Shown in pieces: positions 5,167 through 8,034 of a stretch of DNA of 8,034 bases. Numbering within the stretch: the stretch's first letter is position 1; every line of letters begins with the position of its first letter. A program made the position numbers and the translations under genes. This DNA comes from Bacteroides sp. GTDB lineage: Bacteria; Bacteroidota; Bacteroidia; Bacteroidales; GCA-2748055. The stretch covers positions 1-8,034 of the forward strand of contig DSDZ01000243.1 in assembly GCA_011048475.1 (NCBI GenBank). Direction: 5' to 3'. Under the pieces are notes generated by a model. The model made no database searches and was not told the DNA's origin. It was given only the letters and a program-made list of their open reading frames with translations.

Positions 5167-8034
5167 TCATCTGTTGGGTTGTGCTTTTTCCTGTTTGGCA
5201 TTCCCGGTATTCCCGGAGGATTCCACCGCGTGTGTACCGGCAGGATCTGCCGCGTGTGTCCCGGGGGGCCTGTTCCTCACTTTTGTGAGGTATCCCACCG
5301 AAGGCAGCGTATGGAGCTGCTCCAGCAAATGGTAATTCCTCTCTTCTTTTTTCAGGCGGCTGACCGCGGATTCCTTGTCGTTCATGTTCCCGAATACGAG
5401 GGCACCGGCAGGACAGGATTGCACACAGGCCGGCTGCACCTCCCCGTCGGCCAGGGTCCGGTTCTCCATCTTCGCCTCCAGCTTCTTTTCCTGGATGCGC
5501 TGCACGCAGAAGCTGCACTTCTCCACCACCCCCCGTTCCCTCACCGTCACATCCGGGTTCAGCACCATCCGGGACAGGTCGCTGTTCTGGTTGAAATCGA
5601 ACCTGTCGTTCTTCACATACCTGAACCAGTTGAACCGGCGTACCCGGTAGGGACAATTGTTGATGCAGTACTTGGTCCCGATGCACCGCACATAGGCCAC
5701 CTGGTTCAGTCCCTCGTTGCTGTGCATGGTGGCACTTACCGGGCACACATTCTCACACGGGGCATTGTCGCAATGCTGACAGATGACGGGCTGGTGTAGC
5801 ACGCCCGGATTTTCCGGCTCGCCGCTGTAATACCTGTCGATGCGCATCCAGTGCATGATCCGCCGGTTCCGCACCTCCTCCTTGCCCACCGTGGCCACAT
5901 TGTTCTCGGCAGTGCAGGCCACGATGCAGTTATTGCAGCCGGTGCATTTGTTCAGATCCACCACCAGTCCCCAGTGGAACCCGTCAAACTTCACATCGGG
6001 ATAGAGCGTCTGGTGATGGACCTCGGTCTCCACATGAAAGTGGTTCCCCGCATAGGGATCCTCCCGGTATTCCTCCAGGGTGGTTTCCCGCACAATGGGC
6101 CTTCCCTCCATGCTGTGGTGGGTCTGGGTGCGCGCCAGGGGATAGGTCTGTCCGGTTGCCTCCGGCCGGATCCGGTCGTTCACATAACAACGGAAGCCGT
6201 TCCTGCGGGTGACCCACCGGAATCCGCTGATCCCGATGTGCTCACCCACCTTTCCCGCCCTGGTCCGTCCGTATCCCAGTGCCAGGGAGACCGTCCCCCT
6301 GGCCTGACCCGGCTGTACCAGCACCGGGACCTCCGCCCCGTCAAGCAGAACCACCATTTCGTCGTTCAATCCCATGTTTTCCGCATCTGCGGGAGACACG
6401 GCCAGGTAGTTGTCCCAGCATACCTTGGAGACCGGATCGGGAAGTTCCTGGAGCCAGGGATTGTTTGCGTAACGCCCGTCGTTCAGGGACACGGGCCGGT
6501 AAAGGATCAGGGTCAGCTCCGGATCAGGCGGATCCAGCGATACCCGTGGCGGGGAGAAATCCAGCGACACCGGTTTCGGCTCCCTCTGGAAAAAACCGCG
6601 CTGCAGGGTTTGCGTCCACCACTCATCGAACCGCACGGGTCCGGATGGGGCGAGGTTTTCCCTCCACCAGGACCTGACCAGTTCCTGGTAAGGCTGCCGG
6701 GAGCCAGCCCAGATCAGCAGGGAATCCTGGAATGCCCTGGTGTCGAAAATGGGATGGATGCAGGGTTGCCGCAGGCTGTACGAGGCTGCGACCGGTTCCG
6801 TATCGCCCCATGCCTCCAGGTAGTGGTGGTCCGGACAGATCACCCGGCATGCTTCGGCGGTCTCGTTCGGGGATGTGCCCGCATAGACCGTGAACCCTGC
6901 CTTCTCCAGCGCATCCAGTCCCCCGAGGCTGTAGAGCGGATTCACCTGTACCATGATCAGGTTGTCCACCTCACCCTGTTCCAGGGAGGAGACAAACTCC
7001 GATAACCGGCGCTCATCTCCCTGGCCGAGACGGATGTCCCGCTCCATATCAAGGGTCTGGCCATAGTTCCCCAGCATGTGGTTGAGTCCCCCCACCAGCA
7101 CCTGCACCTCCGGGTCATTGGAGCCGCTGACCACCAGCGACCGGCCCCTGTGATTCAGCAGCCCGGCGACGATCCCTTCCACATCGGTCACGCACGGAGG
7201 CGCCTGGACGGCAGGGGAACCGGTTGCTGAGGCCACCCTGTTGTATATTTCGGCCAGCATCAGCTGCATTTCGCGGGGAGTGACCGGGATACGCTCATCG
7301 GCGTTGCTTCCGGTCAGTGAAAGCGCTGCTTCCACCTGCACATGCCTGGACATATGGGTGCGGGTGCTGCTCACCTCCCGGGTGGAGGCATAATCCCTTG
7401 TAAATTCAACCGGCATGAGCCAGGTCCCCAGAAAATCCGCACCCAGTGACAGGATATAGTCGGCCCTGTCAAACCGGAGACCCGGGATAAGGGGACGGCC
7501 GAACAGGGTCCGGTGGGCTTCCCTGATACCTGAAACGGAAACCTCGTCATACTGGATCCACTGCGCCCCCGGGACTGCCTCCAGGAAAATGCGGATGGCC
7601 TCGCGGGCAGAGGGACTGATGATGGTGGGAGTGAGCAGCACCGTGCGTCCACCCTCCTCCAGCCGCCGGGATACCAACCGGTCAGCCGCCTCCCAGGTGG
7701 CCGGTTCCCCGTCAATAACGGGCTGCCTGTAACGGGCATCGTCATAGAGGTTCAGGACCGAAGCCTGGATGCGGGCACTGGTGCCGCCCCGGGAGACGGG
7801 GGATCCGTGGTTCCCTTCGATCTTGATGGGACGGCCGTCCCTTACCTTCACCAGGATACTGCCATATTCGGTCCCGTCGTCAAAAGTGGAGGCATAATAG
7901 ACGGATTTCCCGGGTGTGATCTCTTCGGGCGAAATGAGGTAGGGAATGGCTTTCTGGACCGGCTTTTCGCAGCTGCTCACAACAGCGGCAGTAGCCACAC
8001 TGAAGCCGAACAGCTTCAGGAAATCCCTCCGTGA
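5167..8034 (-). CDS. actB: ACIII subunit ActB, cryptic molybdopterin-oxidoreductase domain fused to an Fe-S protein; 5' end outside the window
   Basis: ActB is the large periplasmic subunit of ACIII and passes electrons from the quinol site towards the ActA/ActE haems. The reading frame is open to the right edge, so the true start lies beyond 8034; 955 residues are present. They begin SRRDFLKLFGF, a twin-arginine signal, then a lipobox-like VSSC. The first two thirds resemble MopB molybdopterin oxidoreductases but lack the N-terminal Fe-S Cys motif, as in other ActB proteins, which contain no molybdenum. The last third is an NrfC/HybA-like Fe-S module starting at KCTGCNNCIVAC (first Cys codon 5946-5944). 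It continues with CQHCDNAPCENVC, CIGTKYCINNCP, CSFC and ACVQSC. That makes 15 Cys: three 4Fe-4S sites plus one three-Cys site where Thr replaces the fourth ligand, matching the known 3Fe-4S cluster. The stop is a tandem TGA TGA. The tail is Gly/Thr/Asn-rich and low-complexity. Confidence 0.96.
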   Translation of the reverse strand, partial: SRRDFLKLFGFSVATAAVVSSCEKPVQKAIPYLISPEEITPGKSVYYASTFDDGTEYGSILVKVRDGRPIKIEGNHGSPVSRGGTSARIQASVLNLYDDARYRQPVIDGEPATWEAADRLVSRRLEEGGRTVLLTPTIISPSAREAIRIFLEAVPGAQWIQYDEVSVSGIREAHRTLFGRPLIPGLRFDRADYILSLGADFLGTWLMPVEFTRDYASTREVSSTRTHMSRHVQVEAALSLTGSNADERIPVTPREMQLMLAEIYNRVASATGSPAVQAPPCVTDVEGIVAGLLNHRGRSLVVSGSNDPEVQVLVGGLNHMLGNYGQTLDMERDIRLGQGDERRLSEFVSSLEQGEVDNLIMVQVNPLYSLGGLDALEKAGFTVYAGTSPNETAEACRVICPDHHYLEAWGDTEPVAASYSLRQPCIHPIFDTRAFQDSLLIWAGSRQPYQELVRSWWRENLAPSGPVRFDEWWTQTLQRGFFQREPKPVSLDFSPPRVSLDPPDPELTLILYRPVSLNDGRYANNPWLQELPDPVSKVCWDNYLAVSPADAENMGLNDEMVVLLDGAEVPVLVQPGQARGTVSLALGYGRTRAGKVGEHIGISGFRWVTRRNGFRCYVNDRIRPEATGQTYPLARTQTHHSMEGRPIVRETTLEEYREDPYAGNHFHVETEVHHQTLYPDVKFDGFHWGLVVDLNKCTGCNNCIVACTAENNVATVGKEEVRNRRIMHWMRIDRYYSGEPENPGVLHQPVICQHCDNAPCENVCPVSATMHSNEGLNQVAYVRCIGTKYCINNCPYRVRRFNWFRYVKNDRFDFNQNSDLSRMVLNPDVTVRERGVVEKCSFCVQRIQEKKLEAKMENRTLADGEVQPACVQSCPAGALVFGNMNDKESAVSRLKKEERNYHLLEQLHTLPSVGYLTKVRNRPPGTHAADPAGTHAVESSGNTGNAKQEKAQPNR
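5226..5259. repeat. Short in-frame duplication in the ActB C-terminal tail
   Basis: CCGCGTGTGT occurs at 5226-5235 and again at 5250-5259, a 24-bp period with weaker similarity between copies beyond the 10-bp core. On the minus strand this gives the eight-residue repeat GTHAADPA / GTHAVESS. It lies after the conserved Fe-S module, in a region that varies between ActB proteins, and probably reflects a small tandem duplication of no structural consequence. Confidence 0.7.
7969..8034 (-). other. Twin-arginine signal and lipobox-like site of ActB
   Basis: Reading inward from the right edge, the frame gives SRRDFLKLFGF, a match to the Tat consensus S-R-R-x-F-L-K. A small hydrophobic stretch (VATAAVV) and Ser-Ser-Cys follow, the Cys codon being 7971-7969. 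The Tat motif signals export of a folded, cofactor-loaded protein. VSSC fits a lipobox, so the Cys may be lipidated after cleavage. In Bacteroidota ActB proteins the Tat motif is preceded by an unusually long N-terminal extension; that part is outside the window. Confidence 0.8.

Overview
The window is dominated by one minus-strand operon encoding most of Alternative Complex III (ACIII), the cytochrome bc1-independent quinol:electron-acceptor oxidoreductase of Bacteroidota and some other bacteria. In transcription order, right to left, it carries actB (5' end beyond the right edge), actC, actD, actE and actF. The order, spacings of a few bases to a few tens of bases, and an ATGA overlap between actD and actE make a single transcript likely. 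actA, the multihaem cytochrome that normally leads this operon, is not in the window and would be expected just beyond position 8034. The N-terminus of ActB (twin-arginine motif followed by a lipobox-like Cys), its fused cryptic molybdopterin/Fe-S architecture and the lack of clear Shine-Dalgarno sequences all suggest a member of Bacteroidota or a close relative. The exact lineage cannot be set from the sequence alone.

How the genes work together (family knowledge): menaquinol is oxidised at the ActC membrane subunit. Electrons pass through the ActB Fe-S clusters to the haems of ActA and ActE, then to a terminal oxidase or a soluble acceptor. ActC and ActF are related polytopic NrfD-like membrane proteins, ActD is a small two-helix subunit, and ActE is a lipid-anchored mono-haem cytochrome c. 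The expected signatures are visible: 15 cluster-type Cys in ActB arranged for three 4Fe-4S and one 3Fe-4S cluster, and CLSCH in ActE.

The left end (1-977) is different: a plus-strand, visibly AT-richer gene for an AbiEi-family antitoxin/transcriptional regulator, convergent with the act operon. No recognisable AbiEii toxin follows it. A 25-codon ORF overlaps its stop codon (TGATG) where the toxin would normally start. Between the two transcription units lies a 567-bp gene-free stretch (901-1467) with a 9-copy, 19-bp tandem repeat (1084-1254).

A second repeat, a degenerate 7-bp (14-bp higher order) array at 3736-3802, lies between actC and actD and supplies the last codons and the stop codon of actC. 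I see no convincing new multi-gene system. The items most worth checking are the two tandem repeats and the apparently unpartnered AbiEi gene. No RNA gene, CRISPR array, insertion sequence or convincing intrinsic terminator was found.
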